From assembly GCF_002023715.1 (NCBI RefSeq), contig NZ_MAHX01000002.1:248001-312000 (forward strand): DNA of 64,000 bases. Reading direction: 5' to 3'. Below, piece after piece: positions 45,118 through 54,250 of the stretch. The position numbers and the translations under genes are program-made. This DNA is from Elizabethkingia occulta (GTDB lineage: Bacteria > Bacteroidota > Bacteroidia > Flavobacteriales > Weeksellaceae). Position 1 is the first letter of the stretch. The number at the start of each line of letters is the position of its first letter. The notes beneath the pieces are model-generated. The model saw nothing but the letters and a program-made list of their open reading frames with translations. It searched no databases and was not told the DNA's origin.

Positions 45118-45155
45118 AAAAAAGGAAACTAAATCATCATTTAGTTTCCTTTTTG
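45118..45155 (+). terminator. Terminator after the DUF2490 gene
   Basis: 14-bp stem AAAGGAAACTAAAT / ATTTAGTTTCCTTT, loop CATC, then T tract. Confidence 0.9.
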
Positions 45156-45168
45156 TATGGAGAATCAT

Positions 45169-45176
45169 TATCTTTG
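45169..45176 (+). promoter_or_regulatory. dnaN -7 element
   Basis: TATCTTTG, 21 bp before the dnaN ATG. The terminator U tract ends only 14 bp upstream. Confidence 0.65.
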
Positions 45177-45197
45177 TCTGCGTTATAAAATTATTTT

Positions 45198-46328
45198 ATG
45201 AAATTTATTGTTGCCAGCGGCGAGTTACAAAAAGCCTTGCAGACGGTAAGCGGAGTAATTTCTGGTTCCCAGTCAAGACCGATTTTAGAGAATTTTCTTT
45301 TCGAACTGGAAAATGACAATCTAAAAATTACCGCTTCCGACGGAGAAACAACTTTAATAACTTCTATTCCTGTAAAGTCTGAAGACAACGGGAGAATGGC
45401 TGTTCCGGCTAAAATGTTTCTGGATGTAATTAAATCATTCGGAGATCAGCCTCTTACTTTTGTAGAAAAAGAGTCTGAAAACGGAATTGGCAGTCTTCTT
45501 GAGATTTTGGACGAGAAGGATAATTACTTCGTAGCATTGGACAATGCTGAGGATTATCCTGAGTTACCAGAATTTGATGCTTCTAAAAGTGTGAAAATTC
45601 AGGCTGGAATTTTGTCAGAAGCATTGGTTAACACTCTGTTTGCAACAAGTAACGACTCACTAAGACCTGTAATGACAGGTGTTTTGTTCCAGTTTAATGA
45701 GAACGAAGTTAATTTTGTGTCTACCGATTCTCACCGTTTGGTAGTATACAACAGAAAAGATGTAATGAATGTTGACAATATTGAATTCATTATGCCGAAG
45801 AAACCTTTGGCTATCATCAAGAACATCCTTTCTAATACAGATGATGAGGTTCTTATCGAATTCAATGAAAATATGGCTAAGTTCAGCTTCCAGGATAATA
45901 TCTGGATCTGCCGTCTTATCGATGGTAAATATCCTAACTATACAGCTGTTATCCCGAAAGAGAATCCTAATGTATTAACGATTAACAGAAACTTATTACT
46001 AAGTTCTATCAGAAGAGCATCTATCTTCTCCAACAAATCGACTAATCAGGTAAGATTCAAACTTTCAGGAAATTTACTTCACCTTCACGCAGAGGATACT
46101 GAATATGCAAACAAAGCAGATATGCAGATTCCATGCGAGTACAACGGAGAAGATATTAATATCGGATTCAGCTCTAAGTTTTTAACAGAAATGCTTTCTG
46201 TTTTAGGATCAGATGATATTACGATGAAGATGTCACAGCCAAACCGTCCGGGAATTATAGAACCGGTAGACGGTCTTGAAGAAAATGAGAGCATCCTTAT
46301 GCTTTCGATGCCTGTAATTGGCCTATAA
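45198..46328 (+). CDS. dnaN: DNA polymerase III beta subunit (sliding clamp)
   Basis: 376 aa, three clamp domains. FIVASGELQKALQTVSGVIS at the start, TSNDSLRPVMTGVLFQF and VSTDSHRLVVY in domain 2, and the C-terminal IEPVDGLEENESILMLSMPVIGL hydrophobic end. Forms the ring that tethers DNA polymerase III. It is not next to dnaA or recF, as is common in Bacteroidetes. Own promoter and terminator. Confidence 0.97.
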   Translation: MKFIVASGELQKALQTVSGVISGSQSRPILENFLFELENDNLKITASDGETTLITSIPVKSEDNGRMAVPAKMFLDVIKSFGDQPLTFVEKESENGIGSLLEILDEKDNYFVALDNAEDYPELPEFDASKSVKIQAGILSEALVNTLFATSNDSLRPVMTGVLFQFNENEVNFVSTDSHRLVVYNRKDVMNVDNIEFIMPKKPLAIIKNILSNTDDEVLIEFNENMAKFSFQDNIWICRLIDGKYPNYTAVIPKENPNVLTINRNLLLSSIRRASIFSNKSTNQVRFKLSGNLLHLHAEDTEYANKADMQIPCEYNGEDINIGFSSKFLTEMLSVLGSDDITMKMSQPNRPGIIEPVDGLEENESILMLSMPVIGL

Positions 46329-46346
46329 TTTTATTTTAATATAGAC

Positions 46347-46415
46347 AAAAAGCTTCATCTTTATTTGATTGGATATAAAATATCGGATCAGATGCAGGAT
46401 GAAGCTTTTTCTTTT
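46347..46415 (+). terminator. Long-loop terminator after dnaN
   Basis: 13-bp stem AAAAAGCTTCATC / GATGAAGCTTTTT (arms 46347-46359 and 46398-46410) with a 38-nt loop, then TTCTTTT. Confidence 0.75.
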
Positions 46416-46417
46416 AT

Positions 46418-46425
46418 TAAATTTG
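46418..46425 (+). promoter_or_regulatory. pheT -7 element
   Basis: TAAATTTG, 64 bp before the ATG, right after the dnaN terminator. The 5' leader of ~58 nt holds no Phe-rich leader peptide. Confidence 0.55.
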
Positions 46426-46489
46426 CAGTTCAAAATTTTGTAATAAAAGCTGTGCGAAATACAGCAGCTAAATAATAAGAAAATAATAC

Positions 46490-48889
46490 ATGAAAATTTC
46501 TGATAAGTGGCTTAGAACTCACCTTGAAACAGATTTGTCAGCTGAAAAGCTTGGAATAATTCTTACAGATTTAGGTCTGGAAGTGGAAGGAATAGATCCT
46601 TATGAATCTGTTAAAGGAAGCCTTAATGGAGTAGTGGTTGGAAAAGTGCTTACTTGTGAGCAGCATCCTAATGCAGATAAACTGAAAGTAACTACTGTGG
46701 ACATTAATACCGGAACACCATTACATATCGTTTGTGGTGCACCCAATGTTGCTGCAGAACAAAAAGTAGCTGTGGCTACAATAGGTACTACAATTCATCT
46801 GAATAATGGAGATTCCTTTAAAATTGCTAAATCCAAACTTAGAGGAGAAGTATCAGAAGGAATGCTTTGTGCTGAAGACGAATTGGGTCTTGGAGAAAGC
46901 CATGCCGGAATTATGGTATTGCCGGAAGATTATGAAGTTGGAAAGCCTTTATCCGATTATATCAAGGTAGAGCAGGATGAGGTTTATGAAATAGGACTTA
47001 CACCAAACAGAACAGATGCTATGTCGCATTATGGTGTTGCAAGAGATCTTCAGGCTTATTTATCTTTGAATAAACTAAAATCTACTTTCAATAAGCTTCA
47101 GGCTCCAGTAATTAACGGTGAAGGAAGTCACGATTTCAAACTTGAAGTTGAAGATACAGAATTAACACCTCGTTATTTAGGTGCTGTTATCGAAGATATT
47201 AAAGTTGAAGAATCTCCGGAGTGGTTGAAAAACCGCCTGAAAGCTATAGGCCTTGGACCTATTAATAATGTTGTAGATATTACCAACTATATTTTACATT
47301 CTTACGGACAGCCTTTACATGCTTTTGATGTTGCAAAGATCAATGGACATGTAGTGAAAGTAGGAGTAGCTGCTGAAGGAACGAAATTCAAAACTCTGGA
47401 TGGTACAGAGCGTAGCTTGAATGGTACCGAAATTATGATCAAAGACGGAGATAATACACCAATGTGTATTGCCGGTGTTTTTGGTGGTGAAAATTCAGGA
47501 GTTTCAGAAGGAACAACTTCTGTGTTCTTAGAAAGTGCATATTTCAACCCTGTAGCGGTACGTAAAGCAGCTAAGGCACATGGCCTGAATACGGATGCTT
47601 CTTTCCGTTTCGAAAGAGGTGTAGATCCTAATATTACTAAAGATGCTTTATTGAAAGCAGTAGAGATGATTCAGGAAATTGCTGGCGGAAAACTAAAAGG
47701 AGAAATCCTTGAATCTTTCCCTAAGAAAGTTGATTATTTTCCTGTTATCCTTAGATACTCCAAAGTAGATCAGATCCTGGGGATTAAGATCCACAGAGAA
47801 ACTATAAAAGAAATCCTGAAATCTCTTGACATATTAGTTCTGAATGAAATTAAAGACGGACTGGAAATTTCTGTTCCGCCATACAGAGCAGATGTAACCA
47901 GAGAAATTGATGTTATAGAAGAAATTCTTCGTGTTTACGGATATAACAAAGTAAGTTCTCAGGAGAAAATAGCATTTACACCGGTTCGTTTAACATTAGA
48001 TGATCAGGATTCTCTGGAAAATTTCTGGGCGAGAATGTTGCAGTCTAATGGTTTTAATGAAGTAATGAATAACTCTCTGACTTCTCTTAAAGAAGAGAAT
48101 GCAGATGCAGTTACCTTGCTAAACCCGTTGAGTAATGAACTAAGCACAATGCGTCAGTCTTTATTAGAAGGATTATTGCAGAATGCTGATTATAATATCA
48201 AGCGTAAGAACCAGAATATTAAATTCTTCGAGCTTGGAAAAATTTACTTCAAAAAAGAGAAATTTGAAGAGCGCAAGCAATTGGCAATTCTTGTTTCTGG
48301 TAATAATAACCCTGAAAACTGGATACTGAGTAAGTCTCCGACGGATTTCTTCATCCTGAAAGGTTATGTTCAGTTATTGCTGGACAAATTAGGGCTGAAT
48401 ACTACTGAAAAAGCTTTAGAAGATAGACGTTTCTCAGATGCTTTGGAAATTGTTGCTGAAGGTAAAACTATTGCCAGAATAGGTGTTGTAAGTAAAGCTT
48501 TATTAAAAGATGCAGATCTTTCTCAACCTGCTTATTATGCAGAGATAGAACTGGAAGCTTGTCAGGCTTTAAGAAGCACAGCTAACTTTAAATTCGTAGA
48601 TATTCCGAAATTTAATAAGATAAGAAGAGATTTAGCGTTATTAGTAGACAAAACTGTTTCTTATAACGATCTGCTTCAGGCATCTAATGATATTTCTTCT
48701 AATCTTAAGAAGATTCAGTTATTTGATGTTTACGAAGGTAAAAATCTTCCGGAAGGGAAGAAGTCTTACGCTCTAAGTTTTGAATTATTAAATACAGAGA
48801 AGACGTTAGAAGAAGCTGAGATTACGAATATTATGAATAAGCTGATCAAGAAGTATCAGAAAGAATTTAATGCCGAATTACGTTCTTAA
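46490..48889 (+). CDS. pheT: Phenylalanyl-tRNA synthetase beta subunit
   Basis: 799 aa. Order: EMAP/tRNA-binding OB fold at ~40-155 (GVVVGKVLTCEQHPNADKLKVTTVD in parts), B3/4 editing domain ~215-390 (FRFERGVDPN), B5 ~405-475, catalytic-like core ~480-700, and FDX-ACB ~705-799 (FNKIRRDLALLVDKTVSYNDLL in parts). Works with PheS as an alpha2-beta2 enzyme; pheS is not adjacent, so the subunits are unlinked here. Confidence 0.97.
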   Translation: MKISDKWLRTHLETDLSAEKLGIILTDLGLEVEGIDPYESVKGSLNGVVVGKVLTCEQHPNADKLKVTTVDINTGTPLHIVCGAPNVAAEQKVAVATIGTTIHLNNGDSFKIAKSKLRGEVSEGMLCAEDELGLGESHAGIMVLPEDYEVGKPLSDYIKVEQDEVYEIGLTPNRTDAMSHYGVARDLQAYLSLNKLKSTFNKLQAPVINGEGSHDFKLEVEDTELTPRYLGAVIEDIKVEESPEWLKNRLKAIGLGPINNVVDITNYILHSYGQPLHAFDVAKINGHVVKVGVAAEGTKFKTLDGTERSLNGTEIMIKDGDNTPMCIAGVFGGENSGVSEGTTSVFLESAYFNPVAVRKAAKAHGLNTDASFRFERGVDPNITKDALLKAVEMIQEIAGGKLKGEILESFPKKVDYFPVILRYSKVDQILGIKIHRETIKEILKSLDILVLNEIKDGLEISVPPYRADVTREIDVIEEILRVYGYNKVSSQEKIAFTPVRLTLDDQDSLENFWARMLQSNGFNEVMNNSLTSLKEENADAVTLLNPLSNELSTMRQSLLEGLLQNADYNIKRKNQNIKFFELGKIYFKKEKFEERKQLAILVSGNNNPENWILSKSPTDFFILKGYVQLLLDKLGLNTTEKALEDRRFSDALEIVAEGKTIARIGVVSKALLKDADLSQPAYYAEIELEACQALRSTANFKFVDIPKFNKIRRDLALLVDKTVSYNDLLQASNDISSNLKKIQLFDVYEGKNLPEGKKSYALSFELLNTEKTLEEAEITNIMNKLIKKYQKEFNAELRS

Positions 48890-49027
48890 ATTCATTTATT
48901 TAAAAAAATAGTATTTTTACAATCTGCTAAAGGATTATAATTATGAAATCTGGACTGGTACAGTGGTCTTTTTCAAGAGATTAAAGATTACTGTATTGGA
49001 TACAGACTAAAAGATAAAAATTTACAT

Positions 49028-49462
49028 ATGAAAAAGCTTTTTTATATAGCCTCAATAGGAATTTTAGCTGCAGTATCCTCCTGTACTTCCACTGCTAATT
49101 TGGGAAATGTTTCTAAGATCGGAACTCAGCAGCCTACACTGTCCAATACTCGTTGGGAGGTTATGGATAATCTTCAGACCAATGCAAAGCCTTATATAAG
49201 CTTTGATCCTGAAAAAGGAATGAGCGGAAATGCTGGTTGTAATAAGATTTTTAGCCAGGACATTACCATCCAGTCTAAACAAGGAGATTTCTCTATAAAA
49301 CAAATTGGTTCTACCAGAATGGCTTGTCCTAGTATGGATATGAAGATAGAGAATAATTTTATTAAAATACTGGAGTCTGCCGATAAGTATGTAGTTGTAA
49401 AAAATACTTTGGAGCTTTATAAAGGAAATATGCTCTTAATGAAATTTCAGAAAGCAAACTAA
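49028..49462 (+). CDS. META domain lipoprotein (HslJ-like)
   Basis: 144 aa. Lipobox in LAAVSSCTSTAN, so lipidated at about Cys19. The META domain has NTRWEVMDNLQTNAKPYISFD, GMSGNAGCNKIFSQ (GxxGCN motif) and the TRMACPSMDMKIENNFIKIL block with the conserved MACP. HslJ-like proteins are linked to stress and novobiocin resistance in E. coli; the role here is unknown. The preceding ~130 bp shows nothing clear. Confidence 0.92.
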   Translation: MKKLFYIASIGILAAVSSCTSTANLGNVSKIGTQQPTLSNTRWEVMDNLQTNAKPYISFDPEKGMSGNAGCNKIFSQDITIQSKQGDFSIKQIGSTRMACPSMDMKIENNFIKILESADKYVVVKNTLELYKGNMLLMKFQKAN

Positions 49463-49465
49463 AAT

Positions 49466-49500
49466 AAAAAATCCGCTCGTAAGAGCGGATTTATTTTTTT
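49466..49500. terminator. Bidirectional terminator between the META and acidic-protein genes
   Basis: 10-bp stem AAATCCGCTC / GAGCGGATTT, loop of 4, T-rich tract on both sides. Confidence 0.88.
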
Positions 49501-49511
49501 AGATTTTACAA

Positions 49512-49751
49512 TTAAGCTTCGTCTTCGTCGTCATACTTTTCCAACTCAGCATCACACCATTTGAAAGCTTCTTCTACAACTTTAGTAGCTTCTTCTGCTA
49601 CTTGCTCTTCATCATCACCTTCTAAATCGTCTAACCATTCTACTTCTTCCTCCTCAACATTTAGGATAAAACGTGGATACTCAGTATGAACTACAAAAAG
49701 ATCCTCTGGAAAGTCTGAATTGTCGGCTAATAAAAACTTAGGTAATTTCAT
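49512..49751 (-). CDS. Very acidic 79-aa conserved-looking small protein
   Basis: MKLPKFLLADNSDFPEDLFVVHTEYPRF, then VEEEEVEWLDDLEGDDEEQVAEEATKVVEEAFKW and a DEDEA tail; roughly a third of residues are Asp/Glu. I recall close relatives in many Bacteroidetes but no named function. Cytoplasmic; a nucleic-acid mimic or protein-binding role is only a guess from charge. Confidence 0.8.
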   Translation of the reverse strand: MKLPKFLLADNSDFPEDLFVVHTEYPRFILNVEEEEVEWLDDLEGDDEEQVAEEATKVVEEAFKWCDAELEKYDDEDEA

Positions 49752-49805
49752 TTCTTTAATATTTGATATTTCAAAGATAGGGAAAATTTTTTCGGCTTTC
49801 CTCGT

Positions 49806-50699
49806 TTACTTTGCAAATTGTTTGGAAATTTTTTCGGCCTTCTTACTCTCACTATAATCGTAGAAGCCTTCTCCTGATTTTACACCTAACTTTTTAGCTG
49901 TTACCATATTAACTAAAAGTGGACAAGGTGCATATTTAGGATTTTTGAAGCCGTCATACAACACATTCATGATAGAAAGGCAAACATCCAGCCCGATAAA
50001 GTCTGCCAATTGTAATGGTCCCATCGGATGAGCCATTCCAAGTTTCATTACAGTATCTATTTCTTCTACTCCGGCAACACCTTCGTATAATGAATAAATA
50101 GCTTCATTAATCATAGGCATTAATATTCTGTTCGCTACGAAACCAGGATAATCATTTACCTCTACAGGTACTTTACCCAATGTTTTACTCATTTCATAGA
50201 TAGCACTGAAAGTTTCCTTGGAAGTAGAGTAACCTTTTATAATTTCTACAAGCTTCATAATAGGAACCGGATTCATGAAATGCATTCCGATTACTTTCTC
50301 CGGTCTTGAAGTTACAGACGCAATTTTAGTAATAGAAATAGAAGATGTATTGGTTGCTAAAATACAATCAGCAGGAGCGGCAGCATCCATTTGTTGGAAT
50401 ATTTTAAGCTTTAAATCTATATTTTCTGTAGCAGCTTCTACAATAAGATTTGCATCTTTAACAGCATCTTCCAAAGCTGTAAATGTAGAGATGTTTGCTA
50501 GTGTATTGGCTTTCTCTTCTTCTGTAAGATTTCCTTTAGCAATAATTCTGTCCAGATTTGTGGTAATAGTTTTAATACCTCTGTCCAGCACTTCTTGTGA
50601 AACATCTACTAAATTTACTTTAAATCCGGTTTGGGCAAAAGTATGAGCAATTCCGTTACCCATAGTTCCCGCACCAATTACTACAATATTCTTGTTCAT
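49806..50699 (-). CDS. hbd: 3-hydroxybutyryl-CoA dehydrogenase
   Basis: 297 aa. N-terminal NAD Rossmann fold with GAGTMGNGIAHTFAQ (~8-22) and the catalytic region IGMHFMNPVPIMKLVEII (His138-type); C-terminal helical domain DYPGFVANRILMPMINEA and GMAHPMGPLQLADFIGLD. It interconverts acetoacetyl-CoA and 3-hydroxybutyryl-CoA or related acyl-CoAs. Alternative name paaH/fadB-like; the exact pathway is not shown by neighbours. Confidence 0.93.
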   Translation of the reverse strand: MNKNIVVIGAGTMGNGIAHTFAQTGFKVNLVDVSQEVLDRGIKTITTNLDRIIAKGNLTEEEKANTLANISTFTALEDAVKDANLIVEAATENIDLKLKIFQQMDAAAPADCILATNTSSISITKIASVTSRPEKVIGMHFMNPVPIMKLVEIIKGYSTSKETFSAIYEMSKTLGKVPVEVNDYPGFVANRILMPMINEAIYSLYEGVAGVEEIDTVMKLGMAHPMGPLQLADFIGLDVCLSIMNVLYDGFKNPKYAPCPLLVNMVTAKKLGVKSGEGFYDYSESKKAEKISKQFAK

Positions 50700-50757
50700 A
50701 ATTTTTATTTTTTATTAAAGAATTTACAAACCTTTCGGTTTTTTATGAGGGTTTATT

Positions 50758-51642
50758 TTATTTTTTATTTAAAGCATCCCAAACTACTTTCGAGATCTGA
50801 GCTATCATTCCGCAATTGACTTCCTCACTTTCCATCGAGTCTTTTACAAATACTGCGATTGCATAATGTTTACCACTGCCTAAAGTTACAATTCCTGAGT
50901 CGTTTTCGGCAATAGTTAATCCATTTTTCATTTTACCGGAAGAACCTGTTTTTCTGGCCATCCTAACTTTTGGAAGCAATCCCGGAAGCTTGGACATCCC
51001 GGTATTGGTCTTAGTCATAATCTCCATTAAAAAAGCCGTAGATCTTTTTGATAAAAACACTCCTTTATAAAATGCTTTCAGGGTTTTTACCATAGATGCT
51101 GTAGTGTTGTAATTAGCATAAGGCGCTTGTACACCTTTTTTAGACATCTCTTCTTCATTGTACTTTACCTGAAAGTTTTTTACGCCATTTACATCCATTA
51201 GCTTCTGTACGGTGTTAGTCCCTCCAATTAGCCTTAGCAGGATGTCGCAACCATTGTTGTCGCTTTGGGCTACGGTATAAGTAATAATTTCACTCAAAGG
51301 AACTTCTACATTTCCGTTTGGATACTTCTCACGAAGTGGTGACCATGTATTCTCCAGTAAATCAGATTTTTTAATCAGTATTTTCTGATCCAAGGTAAGA
51401 TTTCCTTTGTCCACCTGATTCAGAACCGCCAAGGTAATATGGAATTTAAAAACACTCATCATTGGCATTTTTAAATTACCATTGGCGTTACTAAACTGAA
51501 AGTCGTTTTCTATTCCCAAAACAGAAACAGCTACAGTGGCTTTCTTGTCTTTGGTGACAGCATTTATATCATTTAGTATGGACGTATGCTGAGCAAGTAT
51601 AAACTGACCGGCCAAAAGAAACAGAAGTATAATTTTTTTCAT
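50758..51642 (-). CDS. blaCME: Class A extended-spectrum beta-lactamase, CME-like
   Basis: 294 aa with a signal peptide ending LAQ. Class A motifs: S63-V-F-K66 (MMSVFKFH), S127-D-N129 (AQSDNNG), a glutamate in the omega loop (YNEEEMSKKG) and K231-T-G233 (ARKTGSSGK). Sequence and length strongly resemble CME enzymes, chromosomal cephalosporinases of Elizabethkingia, of the CfxA/CepA/PER side of class A. It should hydrolyse cephalosporins and be inhibited by clavulanate, by family. No mobile element adjacent; codon use is like the neighbours. Confidence 0.9.
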   Translation of the reverse strand: MKKIILLFLLAGQFILAQHTSILNDINAVTKDKKATVAVSVLGIENDFQFSNANGNLKMPMMSVFKFHITLAVLNQVDKGNLTLDQKILIKKSDLLENTWSPLREKYPNGNVEVPLSEIITYTVAQSDNNGCDILLRLIGGTNTVQKLMDVNGVKNFQVKYNEEEMSKKGVQAPYANYNTTASMVKTLKAFYKGVFLSKRSTAFLMEIMTKTNTGMSKLPGLLPKVRMARKTGSSGKMKNGLTIAENDSGIVTLGSGKHYAIAVFVKDSMESEEVNCGMIAQISKVVWDALNKK

Positions 51643-51666
51643 TTCAACTAATTTATGTTTTTGATT

Positions 51667-52413
51667 TTAATCATAAAATATAGTAACATTCATATAAGAA
51701 TTTACCGGTATACCTTTTATTAAAGCAGGTTTCCAGTTGAGGCTCTCTACATAGGTTTCTACACTTTTGTTAAATGATTTTTCGAATATATTATTTTTAG
51801 TATTAACGAGAGATGATTCTGTATTAAAATCTTTTGCAGTACCATCCTTCATGATTACAAAATGTGTTGTTGTATTAGAATGGTTTTCATCACCTTTTCT
51901 TTTAACATAGCTCTTAGGATATTTGAAACTGGAAAAATAATCTTTTTGAAGTCTGTCAAACTGTTCGCTATCATCATTTGTTTTGGTTGTCCTTGAAGTC
52001 AGATCACACACCTCAAATGGAAAAATTGAATCCTTGTTTTTTAATACAAATTGTTTTACCCCCAATACTTTTAATGAGTCAAAAAAAAGCTTCCCATACT
52101 TGTTTTCCAGTAATCGGTTCATCTCTCTGGGATAACACCTTTCAAATTGTGTATTTTCGTATACAACACACGACTCTGTAGCAGACTTATATTTGATTTT
52201 ATTTTCCCTCAACAAATCCGAAAATTCGTTTTCGGCATTAATATCAAAGTCAAAACCCATGAAGTTTGTATAGGTATAGTTTTGATATTTGAAATCATTT
52301 TTTGCAAGTTTCGTTTCATAATTACAATCAATCTCATACTGATTAGTCCTTTGTTTAATACAAGAAAGGCTTATAAATAATATACAAAACAATAAAAATG
52401 ATTTTAAAGCCAT
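51667..52413 (-). CDS. Lipoprotein with TonB C-terminal-like domain
   Basis: 248 aa from the ATG at 52413 (MALKSFLLFCILFISLSC), with a lipobox at SLSC; the longer frame to 52446 prefixes unlikely residues. The last ~70 residues (HFVIMKDGTAKDFNTES; LNWKPALIKGIPVNSYMNVTIFYD in parts) match the TonB_C beta-alpha-beta pattern with the WxPA-x-KGxPV block. It lacks the TonB TM anchor and proline linker, so it is not a canonical TonB. 24 bp upstream of blaCME on the same strand. Confidence 0.75.
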   Translation of the reverse strand: MALKSFLLFCILFISLSCIKQRTNQYEIDCNYETKLAKNDFKYQNYTYTNFMGFDFDINAENEFSDLLRENKIKYKSATESCVVYENTQFERCYPREMNRLLENKYGKLFFDSLKVLGVKQFVLKNKDSIFPFEVCDLTSRTTKTNDDSEQFDRLQKDYFSSFKYPKSYVKRKGDENHSNTTTHFVIMKDGTAKDFNTESSLVNTKNNIFEKSFNKSVETYVESLNWKPALIKGIPVNSYMNVTIFYD

Positions 52414-52466
52414 ACCGAAATTATTTATAAACCTTATAGGTTTCAAAATCCTATAAGGTTTTAATA

Positions 52467-53429
52467 CTATTTAATCAGCTCCATTATTTTCAATGCTACT
52501 TTCAATGCCTCGGTTCCGTCATTTAAACTTACTTCAATAGGTGTATTTTCTTCTATAGCCTGAGCGAAGCTTTCCAGTTCATCCAGAATAGCGTTGTTTG
52601 GCTGAATATTTGGATATTCGAAAACAATCTGGTTCTTGTCACCTTCAGCATTCTCTATAATCATATCGAAATCAGATGGAGTTTCCGGAGCTGCCTGCAT
52701 ACGGATAACCTCTGCTTTTTTCTCCAGGAAATCTATCGAAATATAGGCATCTTTCTGGAAGAATCTGCTTTTACGCATTGCTTTCATAGAAATACGACTG
52801 GTTGTAAGATTTGCTACACAACCGTTTTCAAACTCTATACGGGCATTGGTGATATCCGGTGTTTTACTTACAACTGATACACCACTTGCATGGAGGTGTT
52901 TTACAGGTGACTTTACAATACTCAGTAATATATCCAGATCGTGGATCATTAAATCCAATACTACAGATACATCTGTACCACGAGGATTAAACTCGGCCAG
53001 ACGGTGGATTTCAATAAACTGAGGATTGCTCAGGTAACTTTTCGTTGCAATATAAGCAGGGTTGTAACGTTCAACGTGACCCACCTGTACTTTTATATTT
53101 TTTTCCTCACAAAGACGAATCAATTCTTCTGCCTGCTCCAGAGTTTGAGTAACCGGTTTTTCAATAAAGAAATGAATTCCTTTTTCTATTGCTTTTTTTG
53201 CATATTCGTAATGGAAGAGGGTAGGTGTTACAATATCCAAAACCTGAATTTCACTTAACAGCTGGTCCAGATCGTTGTAGTATTTATAACCGAATTCCTG
53301 CTCTAATTTCTTTCCGTTTTCAGCATCACTGTCGTAAAAGCCTACCAATTCATATTTTTCAGATTGATTCAGAAGTCTCAAATGAATTTTTCCTAAGTGG
53401 CCGGCACCTACTAATCCCGCTTTTAACAT
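52467..53429 (-). CDS. Gfo/Idh/MocA family NAD(P)-dependent oxidoreductase
   Basis: 320 aa. Rossmann GLVGAGHLGKIHLR (~5-18), the EKP motif in FFIEKPVTQTLEQAEELI with the family's catalytic-type Lys, and the C-terminal sheet domain with VSVVLDLMIHDLDILLSI. Sugar dehydrogenase-type enzyme; substrate not evident. Monocistronic. Confidence 0.9.
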   Translation of the reverse strand: MLKAGLVGAGHLGKIHLRLLNQSEKYELVGFYDSDAENGKKLEQEFGYKYYNDLDQLLSEIQVLDIVTPTLFHYEYAKKAIEKGIHFFIEKPVTQTLEQAEELIRLCEEKNIKVQVGHVERYNPAYIATKSYLSNPQFIEIHRLAEFNPRGTDVSVVLDLMIHDLDILLSIVKSPVKHLHASGVSVVSKTPDITNARIEFENGCVANLTTSRISMKAMRKSRFFQKDAYISIDFLEKKAEVIRMQAAPETPSDFDMIIENAEGDKNQIVFEYPNIQPNNAILDELESFAQAIEENTPIEVSLNDGTEALKVALKIMELIK

Positions 53430-53590
53430 GTAATTTTAAATTTTCGTAAAGATAATAAACGCTTAGGAATTATGAGTTATAACTTGTAAGGTATTGATGT
53501 GTAAAGTCGTATTCTATCTATAACATATAAGCGGGATAATATCAGGTGTAAACTATCAACCAATAAAGGTAAACTAATAAGTATTTTCCT

Positions 53591-53598
53591 TATTTTTG
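53591..53598 (+). promoter_or_regulatory. pcm -7 element, very close to the start codon
   Basis: TATTTTTG ends 4 bp before the ATG at 53603, so the expected transcription start falls at or within the start codon. This predicts a leaderless mRNA. Confidence 0.6.
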
Positions 53599-53602
53599 CC
53601 CT

Positions 53603-54250
53603 ATGAGAGACAGTTTTGTGCATAAGGGGAAAAGAAGACACCTGGTGAATTATTTGATGTCGAAAGGAATTTCAGATCAAAATGTTCTTCAGGCAATAAA
53701 CAAAATACCCCGCCATCTCTTTTTGGAAAGTATTTTTGAAGATTATGCTTATGAAGACAGAGCTTTCCCTATTGCTGCAGACCAGACTATATCTCATCCG
53801 TCGACTGTAGCAGAGCAAACACAGCTTTTAAGAGTAAATGAACAGGAAAAAGTTTTGGAAATAGGCACTGGCAGTGGTTATCAAACTGCTGTTTTGATTG
53901 AAATGAAAGCCTTTGTATACACTATTGAAAGGCAAAAAGATCTATATGATTTTTCAGAAAGAAAGTTACGGGAAATAGGACTCAGACCTAAATTCCAAAG
54001 TTTCGGTGATGGCTTTGCCGGTTTGCCGACATTTGCACCATTCGATAAGATTTTAGTAACCTGCGGGGCGGCTGTTTTGCCTATTGAATTATTGAAACAG
54101 CTGAAAATTGGTGGATTAATGGTTATTCCTTTAGGGGAAGGAGATGAGCAGATTCTCACGCGTTTCAGAAAAGTAGGAGAAACTTCTTTTGAGAAAGAGG
54201 AATTCGGGCTTTATAAGTTCGTTCCCATGTTGAACAATACGAATAAATAG
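53603..54250 (+). CDS. pcm: Protein-L-isoaspartate O-methyltransferase
   Basis: 215 aa. KIPRHLFLESIFEDYAYEDRAFPI, then DQTISHPSTVAEQTQLL (isoaspartyl-binding) and the SAM motif VLEIGTGSGYQTAVL. It methylates L-isoaspartyl residues to start repair of aged proteins. The ATG is 4 bp after a canonical -7 element, so leaderless translation is likely. Convergent with the thioesterase gene, with dispersed repeats between them. Confidence 0.95.
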   Translation: MRDSFVHKGKRRHLVNYLMSKGISDQNVLQAINKIPRHLFLESIFEDYAYEDRAFPIAADQTISHPSTVAEQTQLLRVNEQEKVLEIGTGSGYQTAVLIEMKAFVYTIERQKDLYDFSERKLREIGLRPKFQSFGDGFAGLPTFAPFDKILVTCGAAVLPIELLKQLKIGGLMVIPLGEGDEQILTRFRKVGETSFEKEEFGLYKFVPMLNNTNK

